DNA of 64,000 bases. Source: Halosimplex rubrum. GTDB taxonomy: Archaea > Halobacteriota > Halobacteria > Halobacteriales > Haloarculaceae. The position numbers and the translations under genes were made by a program. The stretch is from contig NZ_CP058910.1 of assembly GCF_013415885.1 (NCBI RefSeq), forward strand, positions 2,728,001 through 2,792,000, in the 5' to 3' direction. Below, piece after piece: positions 25,837 to 34,739 of this stretch. The first letter of the stretch is position 1. Each line of letters opens with the position of its first letter. A model generated the notes under the pieces. It saw nothing but the letters and a program-made list of their open reading frames with translations, was not told the DNA's origin and did not search any database.

Positions 25837-27207
25837 TCAGTCGGACCCGTCCGTCCGGTCGGTCGACCCGTCGGCGGTCGCCCCGTAGCCGCCGGCGTCG
25901 TCGCCGGCGACCGCGCGGGTGGTCCCGGGTTCGTCCGGGCCGAGTTCGGGGAGGGGTTCGTCGGCCGTCGGCAGGTGCCAGGCGTCGAGCGTCCCCAGAA
26001 CCCGAGTCCGGTCGCCGTCGATCCCGAGGCGGACGGTCGGCCCGAGCGTCCCGCCGAACCGCCGTCGCTGCTCGGGTTCGGGGAGCTCGCCGATCAGGTC
26101 GACCGATTCGCCGGCGAAGTCGTAGAAGTTGAAGAAGTTCTGGACGAGCACCTCCTCGCCGTGGGGAACGACCATGTAGGAGTACGTCTGGAACGGCGCG
26201 TTCGCGGGGTTGGTCACCACCAGCCCGGAGTCGTTGAGCGGGCGGTAGGGGCCGCCCAGCGAGTCCGCGACGAACCCGTAGAGGCCGTCGTAGCCGTCGA
26301 TCCCGGGGGCGAACGTGTGGTCGTGGCTGGAGACGAACAGGTAGTAGCTGCCGTCGCGGTGGAGGACGTGGGGGCGTTCGAGCTCCTGGTTGACGCAGAC
26401 GCCGTCGAGGATGGGCGGGCGCAGCTCCCAGTCCATCGGGTCGCCGGACGGCGAGACGGCGACGCCGACGCAGCCGTTGTACACCTGGTGGTCCTCGTCG
26501 CCGCCGCAGGCGTCGCTCCCCTCGGGAACGGGGACGTTGCCCTCGAACAGGAGACACGTCTCGCCCGTCTCGGGGTCCTCGTAGAACCAGGGGTCCCGGA
26601 ACGTGTAGGTCATCGCCCGCGACTGCTGTTCGGTCTCGTAGTAGTCGCCGTCCGGGCGGAGGAGGACCCGGTGGTCCCACTGGCCGTCGAACGCGACGCC
26701 CCCGTCGTCCGTCCGGAGCGTCGGCCCGGTCGCGCCGGCGATCCGCTGGCTGTAGCGCAGTTCGTCGGCCTCGGCCTCGCCCGCGGCGGTGTAGTAGAGG
26801 TACACGTCGCCGTCGTCGTACAGCGCCGACCCGGCCCATTGCCGCTGGCCGAACGCCCGGTCCTCGGCGAAGACCCGGCCGCCGGCCCGCCAGTTCCGCC
26901 CGTCGCGCGAGTAGAAGTACCGGACCGTCGCCACGTCGTGGCGAGTCCCCGGCAACAGATCCGCCGACGCCGTCAGCGAGAAGGCGACCTGCCAGCCGTC
27001 GACCTCGGCGACGCCGCCGTGACGGTCACGCAGCAGCCAGGTGTCCCAGACGTGTACGTCCCGGTTCGGGACGTCCTCTGGCGGGTACACGATCGGCGCG
27101 ACGGAGCGCTCGGTCCGCCGGATGCGAGACGCCGCGTCGCGGGTCCACCGCGACAGCGGCGCCGCCGCTCCCGATACCGAATCGTCGCTCACCGGACGAT
27201 TGACCAT
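25837..27207 (-). CDS. GH68 fructosyltransferase (levansucrase/inulosucrase type)
   Basis: Predicted to transfer fructose from sucrose to a growing fructan or to water. GH68 marks: nucleophile in VWDTWLL (Asp about residue 55), the transition-state stabiliser in FRDPWFYEDP (about 204-206), and the acid/base region NQELERPHVL (about 274-280). The length, 456 residues, is that of a bare catalytic domain. There is no signal peptide or Tat motif, unusual because most GH68 enzymes act outside the cell. A TATA-like GGTTTTATACTG lies 25 bp upstream, implying a leaderless mRNA. GH4 follows in the same direction. Confidence 0.88.
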   Translation of the reverse strand: MVNRPVSDDSVSGAAAPLSRWTRDAASRIRRTERSVAPIVYPPEDVPNRDVHVWDTWLLRDRHGGVAEVDGWQVAFSLTASADLLPGTRHDVATVRYFYSRDGRNWRAGGRVFAEDRAFGQRQWAGSALYDDGDVYLYYTAAGEAEADELRYSQRIAGATGPTLRTDDGGVAFDGQWDHRVLLRPDGDYYETEQQSRAMTYTFRDPWFYEDPETGETCLLFEGNVPVPEGSDACGGDEDHQVYNGCVGVAVSPSGDPMDWELRPPILDGVCVNQELERPHVLHRDGSYYLFVSSHDHTFAPGIDGYDGLYGFVADSLGGPYRPLNDSGLVVTNPANAPFQTYSYMVVPHGEEVLVQNFFNFYDFAGESVDLIGELPEPEQRRRFGGTLGPTVRLGIDGDRTRVLGTLDAWHLPTADEPLPELGPDEPGTTRAVAGDDAGGYGATADGSTDRTDGSD

Positions 27208-27240
27208 GTACGTGAATCGCTCACCTCAGTATAAAACCTT
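27208..27240 (-). promoter_or_regulatory. Promoter of the GH68-GH4 transcript
   Basis: Reading the minus strand, AAAGGTTTTATACTGAGG lies about 25 bp before the start at 27207, a good archaeal TATA position for a leaderless mRNA. ATAAAA-GG-TTTTAT around it is a near palindrome that could be an operator. Confidence 0.55.
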
Positions 27241-27502
27241 TTATGATAGGTTCGGACCTCGATCGGGACTCCCCCCGCTCCCGCCGTTCGCCACTCCGGC
27301 TTCTCGTTCTGGCCCCGTTCCGTTCGCTGTTCCGTCCACATCCGACTCGCTGCTCGTCCCTTCCGCCCCGCTCGCCCGCCTTGCGGCCGATCCCGCCGTC
27401 GCCACGAGCCAAATTCCGGCCCCATACTCCAGAAATATTAATTCGGAATCGAGTAAATAATCCAATCCCCTTATGTCGATGGGGAACGACGGATCGGGTA
27501 CG

Positions 27503-27961
27503 ATGGGAGAGACAGTACTCGTCGCAGTCAGCAAGACGGACGACCGTCGTCTCGACAGGCTCACCGAAACCGCGACGGACGCGGTCGACCCGGACGGGAG
27601 GGTCGCCGTGGTCCACGTGTTCGACCGCGACCGATACGACGAACTCACGGCGCAGTTGAACGTCTCGTCCGACGGGGAGTTCGGCCCGGACGACCTGGCG
27701 CGCCGACACGGCGTCGCGTCGGATATCGCCGACCGGCTCGCCGACGCGAGCGTCGACGCGGAGGTCCTCGGCGGTGTCGGGGACGAAAGCGACACGATCC
27801 TCGACCTCCGCGAGGAGCTCGGGGCGGACCACCTCGTCATCGGCGGCCGGAAGCGGTCGCCGAGCGGCAAAGCCCTGTTCGGGTCGACGGCGCAGACGGT
27901 CCTGCTCGAAGCCGACTGCCCGGTGACGTTCGTCAAAGCGCGGTCCGGATCGACGGCCTGA
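27503..27961 (+). CDS. Universal stress protein (UspA family)
   Basis: A 152-residue UspA-fold protein. It begins GETVLVAVSKTDDRRLDRL and ends with the ATP-binding motif region HLVIGGRKRSPSGKALFGST followed by ECPV-like DCPVTFVKA. The G-2x-G-9x-G(S/T) pattern predicts ATP binding. I use the ATG at 27503; the frame is open to 27473. It is divergent from GH68 and lies before GH32; a link to sugar use is not evident, since such proteins are found beside many transport operons. Confidence 0.88.
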   Translation: MGETVLVAVSKTDDRRLDRLTETATDAVDPDGRVAVVHVFDRDRYDELTAQLNVSSDGEFGPDDLARRHGVASDIADRLADASVDAEVLGGVGDESDTILDLREELGADHLVIGGRKRSPSGKALFGSTAQTVLLEADCPVTFVKARSGSTA

Positions 27962-28043
27962 GGCGGACGGTTCGCGGCCGCCGTTCGCTCGCTTGCCGCT
28001 CCGGTGGTCGGACCGCCGGGCCGCGCGAGACCGTCCCCGAACT

Positions 28044-28053
28044 ATACATTTAA
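28044..28053 (+). promoter_or_regulatory. TATA element of the GH32 gene
   Basis: CTATACATTTAAG lies about 28 bp before the ATG at 28078, the expected spacing for a leaderless haloarchaeal transcript. Confidence 0.55.
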
Positions 28054-28077
28054 GAGGGTCTGCGGACACCGTCGGGT

Positions 28078-29556
28078 ATGGACCGCGATGGAAAGCTACC
28101 GGCTTCGGTACGGGAGTCTCCGCGACTCGACGAGTTCGCCAGGCGGCGCCGCGAGTTCCGGACGGACCGTTATCGACCCGATTACCACTTCGTCCCGCCG
28201 GGTGGGCTCCTGCACGACCCGAACGGCGCGTGTTACTGGAACGGCCGCTATCATCTCTTCTACCAGTTCTGGCCGCCGGACGTGTCGACCGACCGGTCGT
28301 GGAGCGAGGCGATGCACTGGGGCCACGCCGTCAGCGAGGACCTGGTCCACTGGCGGGACCTGCCCGTCGCGCTCTCCCCCGAAGACGGGCCGGAGGACGG
28401 CTGTTACAGCGGGCAGGCGCTCGTCGAGGACGACCGCGTGCTCGTGATGTACTTCGGGACGGAGGCGGGCAACTGCGTCGCCGCCGCGGACGACGAGTAT
28501 CTCACCGACTTCGAGCGGTCGGCGGACAACCCCGTCGTCCCCATCGACGAGGAGGCTCCCTACGAGGTCTTCGACCCCTGTCTCTGGCGAGAGGGCGACA
28601 CCTACCACTCCCTGTCGGGCTGGAAGCGAGACGGACGAACCTCGGAGTTCCACTTCTCTTCGACGGACCTCTCGGAGTGGGAGTACCGCGGCACGCTCGT
28701 CAAGGACGGGTTCCACACGGACCCCGAGGAGGACGGCGCGGTCCCCAACTTCTTCGAACTCGACGGCTCGCACGTCCTCCTGTTTTTCAGCCACGACCGC
28801 GGACCGCAGTACTACGTCGGCGACTACCACGGCGGCACCGACTTCGACATCCGGTCGCACGGCCGGCTCAACTCCGGCCCGGTCGACCACGGCAACCTCC
28901 ACGCGCCGTCGGTCCTCCACGCCGAGGACCGGTCGGTCGCCTTCTTCAACGTCGTCGAGGGCCGCCGCGACTGGCGGGCCGACCCCGGCGAGGGGTGGGC
29001 CGGCGTCGTCAGCCTCCCGCGGGCGCTCTCGCTCGACGGCGACGACCTCCGCGTCGAGCCGGTCGAGGAACTGACCGCGCTCCGGACCAACCACCGCCGC
29101 GTCGACGACAGGCCGCTCGCGGCCGACGAGGAGTGGGTCGTCCCCGACATCGGCGGCGCGAGCCTCGAACTCCGGGCGGAGGTCGATGTCGGCGACGCCG
29201 CGGAGGTCGGCCTCTCGGTCCTCCGTTCGCCCGACGGCGACGAGGCGACGTCGGTCACCTACTGGGCCGACGCGGACGCGCTGGGGATCGAACTCGGACG
29301 GTCGAGCGAGAACCCGGCGGCGCGGAGCCGGCCGCCGGAGGTCGGCTCGCTGTCGCTGGCCGACGACGAGCGGCTGGACCTCCGGGTGTTCGTCGACCGG
29401 AGCATCGTCGAGGTGTTCGCCAACGGCCGCCGGACGCTCACGACGCGGGTCTACCCCGCTCGCGACGACAGCGTCGGCCTCTCGCTTTCGGCGCGTCGCG
29501 GCGCCGCCCACCTCGAATCGCTCGACGTGTGGGACATGGAGAGCATCTGGTCGTAA
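28078..29556 (+). CDS. GH32 family beta-fructosidase-like enzyme with altered motifs
   Basis: Five-bladed propeller plus C-terminal beta-sandwich typical of GH32 (sucrose, inulin or levan hydrolysis). The nucleophile motif is intact (HDPNG, residues 46-50, Asp about 47) in GGLLHDPNGACYWNGRYHLF. The usual RDP motif reads FDP (VFDPCLW, about 164-170), and where the acid/base EC motif is expected the text is DGAVPNFFEL (about 219-228), so the canonical Glu is not in place. A GH32 subgroup with FDPC and GACPYF-like motifs exists as far as I recall, so activity may be kept with a shifted acid. C-terminal VDRSIVEVFANG is the classic GH32 end motif. Length 492, no signal peptide, so cytosolic. Confidence 0.87.
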   Translation: MDRDGKLPASVRESPRLDEFARRRREFRTDRYRPDYHFVPPGGLLHDPNGACYWNGRYHLFYQFWPPDVSTDRSWSEAMHWGHAVSEDLVHWRDLPVALSPEDGPEDGCYSGQALVEDDRVLVMYFGTEAGNCVAAADDEYLTDFERSADNPVVPIDEEAPYEVFDPCLWREGDTYHSLSGWKRDGRTSEFHFSSTDLSEWEYRGTLVKDGFHTDPEEDGAVPNFFELDGSHVLLFFSHDRGPQYYVGDYHGGTDFDIRSHGRLNSGPVDHGNLHAPSVLHAEDRSVAFFNVVEGRRDWRADPGEGWAGVVSLPRALSLDGDDLRVEPVEELTALRTNHRRVDDRPLAADEEWVVPDIGGASLELRAEVDVGDAAEVGLSVLRSPDGDEATSVTYWADADALGIELGRSSENPAARSRPPEVGSLSLADDERLDLRVFVDRSIVEVFANGRRTLTTRVYPARDDSVGLSLSARRGAAHLESLDVWDMESIWS

Positions 29557-29597
29557 CCCGCGACCGGTGGTAGCTTCCCTTCTCGCTGACCCGGGTC

Positions 29598-30554
29598 TCA
29601 CCGAACCGACTCGGGGTCGGGCAGTTCGGCCATCCCGCCCGCCCGCATCGTCGACGCCGCGGCGACGGCGTTAGCGCGGGCGAGGACGGATTCGAGGTCG
29701 TCCTCCCCTTCGACGAGCGCCGCGACGGCGCCGGCGGTGAACGCGTCGCCCGCGCCGGTCGTGTCGACGGCGTCGACCCGGTAGCCGTCGTGGGTCGCGT
29801 CGTCGGCGCCCCAGGGCGCGGCGGCCGTCGCCGACGCGGCGGCGCCCCGGTCGCCCAGCGTCAGGAAGACGGTGTGAGGTCCCAGGTCGTGGAGTTCGGG
29901 TGCGACGGCGTCGAGCAGCGCCGCATCGTCGGCAGCGTCCGCGTCGAACCCCGCAGGTCCCAGGTCCTCGGGCGAGGCTTTCACCACGTCGACCGACGGG
30001 AGGAGCCGCCGCGTCTCCGCCTCGAAGTCGGCGTCGGGCCACAGCTCCGGTCGGGCGTTCAGGTCGAAGACGACGGTGCAGTCGCGGGTCTCGGCCCGCT
30101 CGACGAGGTCGTGGACGGCCTCACGCGAGGGGGAACTCGCCAGGAGGACGCTCCCGACGACGACCCACTCGACGGCGTCGAGTGCCTCGTCGGGGACGCG
30201 CCCGGGCCGGAAGCGCGTGTCGGCCGTCCCGTCGCGGTAGAAGGTGAACCGGGGGCCGCTCGACGGGTCGCCGCTCACGAATGCCAGCGTCGTCTTGGCC
30301 GACGGGTCACGTTCGACGAACCGGTCGGGGAGCCCTCGGTCGGCGAGCACGCCCGCGAGGAACTCGCCGAACGGGTCGGCCCCCACGCGTGTCCAGAACC
30401 AGGGCGTGTGGTCGAGCTGGGCGAGCCGGACCGCGACGTTCGCCGGCGCGCCCCCCGGCTGGCGGGCGAACCGCTCGGTCGATTCGAGTGGCCGGTCGGA
30501 TTCGGGGAGGAAGTCGACGAGCGTCTCCCCGGCGACGAGCACGGACGGATCCAT
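29598..30554 (-). CDS. PfkB family sugar kinase (fructokinase-like)
   Basis: ATP-dependent ribokinase-fold kinase. The N-terminal motif GGAPANVAVRLAQL and the C-terminal DTTGAGDAFTAGAVAAL with the catalytic Asp are both intact. The 318-residue length and early VLVAGETLVDFLPE resemble bacterial fructokinases. Start at the ATG at 30554. Coming after GH32 it would phosphorylate the fructose released from sucrose or fructans. In haloarchaea fructose handling by a kinase of this class is established; exact product (1- or 6-phosphate) is not told by sequence. Confidence 0.9.
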   Translation of the reverse strand: MDPSVLVAGETLVDFLPESDRPLESTERFARQPGGAPANVAVRLAQLDHTPWFWTRVGADPFGEFLAGVLADRGLPDRFVERDPSAKTTLAFVSGDPSSGPRFTFYRDGTADTRFRPGRVPDEALDAVEWVVVGSVLLASSPSREAVHDLVERAETRDCTVVFDLNARPELWPDADFEAETRRLLPSVDVVKASPEDLGPAGFDADAADDAALLDAVAPELHDLGPHTVFLTLGDRGAAASATAAAPWGADDATHDGYRVDAVDTTGAGDAFTAGAVAALVEGEDDLESVLARANAVAAASTMRAGGMAELPDPESVR

Positions 30555-30670
30555 GTGAGAACCCACCGAACCGTCCGACAAAAGTTCGGGGGGTTCCTCG
30601 CCGACTCGGTCGTTCCACCCCAGCGTCCCGGGCGAACGCCGCTCCGCCGCCGGTCACGCGCGAGCCGGCG

Positions 30671-31303
30671 TTACTCGGACTGGCCGACTCGCAGGACCTG
30701 CACCAGCGAGTAGACGGGGACGCCCTCGATTTCCTCGACGCCGCGCTTGTCGGTCAGCACCGCGCAGGCCACGGGCTCGCCGCCGCGGTCGCGGATCGCT
30801 TCGACGGTTTCGGTCATCGTCGTCCCGCTGGTGATGGTGTCGTCGACGACGTAGCACTCGCGGTCCCGGATCTGGGCGAAATTACGGGAAAAGGAGCCCG
30901 ACAGCTCCTCGCTCTCGCCGTCGTCCCACTGGTGTTTGCTCGGGGCGTACGTGCCCAGGTCCGTGTCGAGTTCCCGCGCGACCGTCGTCGCGATGGGCGC
31001 GCCGGCCTTCTCGACGCCGATGGTCAGATCCACTTCCTCGCCCTGTTTGGACAGCAGGTCCGCGACCGTACGGCCAACGTGGGTCAGCCGCGCGCTGTCC
31101 CGGCCGATCGCCGACCAGTCCACGTGGATGTCCTCCGGTTCGGTCGTCGACCCGGCGGGGGGAGGCGACTGGGCGTCACCCCGCTGGACCAGCCAGGCGG
31201 CCGTTTCCTTCGAGACGTTGAGTTCGTCGGCGATCTCGCCCTTCGCGAAGCCGTCCTCGGCGAGCGCGGTCGCACTGCTGATGAGGTCGTCGATGTTCTT
31301 CAT
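30671..31303 (-). CDS. gfcR: GfcR-type transcriptional regulator (PRTase-like)
   Basis: A 210-residue protein with an N-terminal helix-turn-helix (AEDGFAKGEIADELNVSKET) fused to a phosphoribosyltransferase-like domain with the PRPP loop CYVVDDTITSGTTMTE. This is the layout of GfcR, described in Haloferax volcanii as the activator of glucose and fructose catabolic genes. It was earlier annotated as an orotate phosphoribosyltransferase-like protein. Location next to a fructokinase-like gene agrees. Both lie on the minus strand, GfcR upstream with a 116-bp gap. Confidence 0.88.
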   Translation of the reverse strand: MKNIDDLISSATALAEDGFAKGEIADELNVSKETAAWLVQRGDAQSPPPAGSTTEPEDIHVDWSAIGRDSARLTHVGRTVADLLSKQGEEVDLTIGVEKAGAPIATTVARELDTDLGTYAPSKHQWDDGESEELSGSFSRNFAQIRDRECYVVDDTITSGTTMTETVEAIRDRGGEPVACAVLTDKRGVEEIEGVPVYSLVQVLRVGQSE

Positions 31304-31438
31304 CCCACTCGTCGTTCAGAGCGGCGGGTGTTAGCCGTTCCGCTGTGTCGCCCCCGGGTGGCGCCGGGGTCCCGTCCCGCATCGGGCGCCGGAGCGACCA
31401 CCGAAACCAGTTTCACCCGTGTCCCCGTGTCGGAGAGT

Positions 31439-32758
31439 ATGGACCGCTACGAGCAGCTGTACCACCTGTACGACGAGTTCGACACGGCATCGCTCCGGGC
31501 ATATCGCGAGATGGTCGACCTGTTCCCCCCGGTCGACTCGCCGGTCGCCCTGTCGTACTGGGAGGACGCGAGCGACGAACTGGAAGCCCACCGCGAGGAG
31601 ATCCGTGAGGCGTTTCCGGCGACGGGCGAGACGTACGCGGACATCGCGGCCCGTGCGACCCGCGACCAGGCCTTTACCGGCCTCGACCTTTACAACGAGT
31701 ACGGTCGAGCCGTCTCGGTGCTCGTGCTCGACGTGGACGAGACGCTGCGCTCGACAGGGACGACCGACAACGAGATCCCTCGCGAGACCCTCCACGCGCT
31801 CACTGAGTTCCACCACGCTGGCGTCCCGATCGTCGTCTGTACCGGCCAGACCCTCGAGAACGTCAAGGGGTTCCTGATACAGGGCCTCGGCAACGAGATC
31901 GTCCACTCGGGTGACCAGAGTGTCGTCTACGAGAGCGGCAACGGCGTGTTCACGCCCGGTCACGGCCCCGACACCAAGCGCCTGCTGTACGAGGACCTCG
32001 ACGAGGACGTGCGCGCGGTGTTCGACCGACTGCGCCGGAAGGTGTTCACTGTCGCCCCCGACTCCGTTCGGCGGGGGTGTCACCTCCAGGGCAACGAGTT
32101 CAATGTCACCGTCAAGCCGAATTTCGAGACCGGCAGCGAGGACGCGGTCGCGGTCATCGACACTGCGCTGGTGACGTTGCTCGACCTCCTCGGCGGAGTT
32201 GTGGCGACCGAACTTGATGTCGATCCTGACGGGCAGGACGGCGGTTACTCGCCGGATCACTACGAGCCGATCGCCACTGCAGTCGACACAGCCACATCCG
32301 CAGTGGCCGCCGCGGTCGACTGGACCCGTGCGTACTACGCTGGCGCCGACGGGGAGATCCGCGAGGTGTTGGCCGCCAGCGACGCGCTTCCCGGGGAAAC
32401 CACGGTCCCAGACCGTGTCGAGGCGTATCTCGACCAGTTCGACGTGGCCTACTACGAGGGCGACGCCGCCGAGGTCGCTAGCCGCGATCTGAACAAGGTA
32501 GTCGGCGTGCGAGCAGCGTTCGACGTGCTTGGCGTCGACGACCCGTTCGCGCTCGTCCTGGGCGACAGCAAGACCGACCTGCGGGTGATGGATTGGGTCG
32601 ACGACCACGACGCCGGGATCGCCGCCGCGCCCGAGCACGCCTCGCCCGCGGTCCTTGACCACGTCCGGTCGACGGATGGACTCGTGTTCCCGGCCGGCGG
32701 TGCGAACGACCCGCTCGCGACGGTCTATGCGCTCAACCAGTTCGCAATAACTGAGTGA
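31439..32758 (+). CDS. HAD superfamily hydrolase-like protein
   Basis: A 439-residue cytosolic protein. Residues about 95-130 carry the HAD nucleophile motif VLVLDVDETLRSTG (DxD), motif II is VVCTGQT, and the C-terminal LGDSKTDLRVMDW gives the acidic motif IV (GDxxxD). The N-terminal 90 residues are helical and unassigned. Such proteins usually dephosphorylate small metabolites, for example a sugar phosphate. I use the ATG at 31439, after which acidic coding begins; the frame runs open far upstream but overlaps the GfcR gene. It ends the sugar island; IS relics follow. Confidence 0.83.
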   Translation: MDRYEQLYHLYDEFDTASLRAYREMVDLFPPVDSPVALSYWEDASDELEAHREEIREAFPATGETYADIAARATRDQAFTGLDLYNEYGRAVSVLVLDVDETLRSTGTTDNEIPRETLHALTEFHHAGVPIVVCTGQTLENVKGFLIQGLGNEIVHSGDQSVVYESGNGVFTPGHGPDTKRLLYEDLDEDVRAVFDRLRRKVFTVAPDSVRRGCHLQGNEFNVTVKPNFETGSEDAVAVIDTALVTLLDLLGGVVATELDVDPDGQDGGYSPDHYEPIATAVDTATSAVAAAVDWTRAYYAGADGEIREVLAASDALPGETTVPDRVEAYLDQFDVAYYEGDAAEVASRDLNKVVGVRAAFDVLGVDDPFALVLGDSKTDLRVMDWVDDHDAGIAAAPEHASPAVLDHVRSTDGLVFPAGGANDPLATVYALNQFAITE

Positions 32759-32789
32759 CCTGACTGCTTGACCCATGTTTTGAGCAGAA

Positions 32790-33303
32790 CTATGTGGTCG
32801 TGTTAAGTTCAGCATGATTTCACTAGACGGCGTGTGCTTGGAGCCATGTTTCGGCGGTCGGCGGTTCGACGTGACTAAAACAGTTTGAATACGAAGACAT
32901 TCGCCGTTCCACCTCTTAAAATACACGTTCTAGTTCATTTCTATGGCCGTGCTGTTGAACGTGGTAGCTGAGCCCTTCTTTGCGGAGTCCGCTGATCAGA
33001 TCATCAGCATTATTGACGAGAAACATAGAATCTTGGACGTCATGTTTCTCGGTGAGAAATTCCCAAACGACCGCGATCGAATACGTTGGAAACAGCCGTG
33101 AATAGTGGATTTTGTTCGTTTTCGGATCGACGGCGGCGTACAGCCAGTACTGCTCATCGTTGATCCGGATCGCCTTTTGCTCGACCACGACGCGCTTTGG
33201 CCGTTCACCAACAGCTAGCTGTAGATCGGCTTTCCTGACCCAATTGTGAACCGCTGTCCGACTGCATCCGACACCTAAAAACCCGAGAAAACTAACTGTA
33301 TTA
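32790..33303 (-). pseudogene. IS6-type transposase remnant
   Basis: Minus-strand relic. From about 33303 the frame reads GVGCSRTAVHNWVRKADLQ and then RVVVEQKAIRINDEQYWLYA, the middle of the haloarchaeal IS6 (ISH14-like) transposase, with the N-terminal part missing. It stops after NELERVF. Further downstream another segment reads YSNCFSHVEPPTAETWLQA and two stops, the known C-terminal end of that family. The sequence TGCTGAACTTAACACGACC near 32800 may be its terminal repeat. No active copy remains. Confidence 0.78.
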
Positions 33304-33409
33304 GAAGGTGATAGTACTGCAAGAGATGACGAAAACCCGTTTCAATGACCGGGCGGGGTGTCCGCTCTCGCGCCACAAAACCCAGGTCGATCCATCCAGT
33401 AGACTCACT

Positions 33410-33456
33410 GAGGCGGTTGGATTCGGGCATAGATCATTCGAATCTCTAACCGCCTC
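33410..33456. repeat. Perfect two-step hairpin in intergenic DNA
   Basis: GAGGCGGTT (33410-33418) pairs with AACCGCCTC (33448-33456), and inside it GATTCG (33420-33425) with CGAATC (33439-33444); both arms are perfect. It lies in gene-free DNA after the IS6 relic. It could be an element end, a small mobile repeat or an RNA hairpin. Confidence 0.6.
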
Positions 33457-33530
33457 TCCTTAACTTTACACCGCGGACCGGTGCCGCCAAATCCTTATTA
33501 ACTGTAAATGAGTACTACCTGGTACAACGA

Positions 33531-33623
33531 ATGCCTCTCTGCCCTGATTACGGAGATGAAGCGATGAAAGGGCTGATCCAGAACGCAGAATAGGTGTGTG
33601 ACGAGTGCGAGGAGACGTTCTAG
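33531..33623 (+). pseudogene. Broken small zinc-ribbon gene
   Basis: The frame reads MPLCPDYGDEAMKGLIQNAE, a stop, then VCDECEETF and a second stop. It looks like a short haloarchaeal zinc-ribbon protein in which one codon before VCDEC mutated to TAG and the first zinc pair lost a Cys (CPDY). The remaining DNA from 33303 to 33926 is AT-rich with no other gene seen. Confidence 0.45.
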
Positions 33624-33926
33624 TATCTCACGACAACAAACCAGTCAAACTACTTAACATCACCAACCAGAAATCAGAGGAAGTTTTCCTGACTCCGAGC
33701 TAATGATTTGAATTCTTGAGTGACCCTAAAAACTTGAATGTTTGTAGTTCCCGTAAATTTACAGAGAATTGTTTGCTTGCACACTCTATTGCCAAAATAA
33801 TCTGTTGCAAATGTAAGTCTGTTCTTAAGGTCGTGGCTGCGCGCGCAGGCACGAGCACGGAGCGGAGGGTGGGGAGGCGGGGTTGGGTTGGTCTGGCACC
33901 GAATAAAAAACGAGAGTGGGTGCGCC

Positions 33927-34736
33927 CTACTCGTCCCACCACCGCTCGCGGTCCGGGAATTCGATCTGTGACCAGCCCGTGACGGCTACTGACACGCGGC
34001 CCTCGTACCAGCTCTTCTCGACTGCGCGCAACCTGACGTGGTCACCTTCCTGGACGAGCTTCGGGTCCGATTTCACCCAACTGGTGAACTTCGTTCGTCC
34101 CGTATCGTCTTCGATCAATCCGACCTGACACACTGCCGGGCTCTCCGCATCCCACAATTGCACGACCTCACCTTCGATGTCGACTGTCGACCGTGGCACT
34201 TTTTCGAGTGTCCCGGTCGGGACTGGCACCCCGGGTGAGGCATACATCTCTTCTTTGACCAGCAACGCCGCATTCAGCAAGTCCACGCCTTCGGCCACCT
34301 TCTGTGCGAGCCGGTAGGCCGCCCCGGCCCTGGAACGTCCGTCGAGATCCTCAACTATCTGTGCTGCGCGCTCATTCACTTCCGCGAGTTGCTCTTGGCT
34401 CAACTTGGTCCGTGGATCTTCAGGGGGCTCCTCTTGGGCGTAACGTGTTTGTGATTTCACCACCTCGCGCGTCCGCTCCTCGCGATCCGAGGACTGTCGC
34501 CGATCGAACCGCTGGCGTGTGCTTCGAATCTCGGCCTCCCGCGCTCGAAACTTCTCTTCGCCTTCCAGCGTCATGCCTTCCGGCCTGGCTTCGGGATGGT
34601 TCGTATCGACCTTCCCCTGTATCTCCTGGTCGACCGACCGGCGTAGCTCCGGCTGCTCCTCGACTGCCGCTTCGACTTCTTGATTGTCCGTCTGTGCGTC
34701 CGAAACTTTACTACCGAATCGCGTTTCACTAGACAT
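33927..34736 (-). CDS. OB-fold single-stranded DNA-binding-like protein
   Basis: A 269-residue protein. The C-terminal 90 residues look like an OB fold of the archaeal RPA type (VDIEGEVVQLWDAESPAVCQ, IEDDTGRTKFTSWVKSD, EGDHVRLRAVEKSWYEGRVS). The N-terminal half is highly charged and helical (EKFRAREAEIRSTRQRFDRR). Relatives are common on haloarchaeal plasmids and are taken to bind single-stranded DNA in replication or repair. The start is the ATG at 34736. A GC-rich hairpin-dense non-coding region begins immediately upstream. Confidence 0.78.
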   Translation of the reverse strand: MSSETRFGSKVSDAQTDNQEVEAAVEEQPELRRSVDQEIQGKVDTNHPEARPEGMTLEGEEKFRAREAEIRSTRQRFDRRQSSDREERTREVVKSQTRYAQEEPPEDPRTKLSQEQLAEVNERAAQIVEDLDGRSRAGAAYRLAQKVAEGVDLLNAALLVKEEMYASPGVPVPTGTLEKVPRSTVDIEGEVVQLWDAESPAVCQVGLIEDDTGRTKFTSWVKSDPKLVQEGDHVRLRAVEKSWYEGRVSVAVTGWSQIEFPDRERWWDE

Positions 34737-34739
34737 TGG

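Noticed and set aside
24808-27234. 808-codon plus-strand open frame
   Set aside because: It is antisense to the GH4 and GH68 genes, whose motifs are unmistakable; high GC leaves long empty frames open.
28096-29601. 501-codon minus-strand open frame
   Set aside because: Shadow of the GH32 gene; composition is Arg- and Val-rich without domains.
30281-31438. N-terminal extension of the HAD protein
   Set aside because: The frame stays open but lies antisense to the sugar kinase and GfcR genes; acidic coding starts at 31439.
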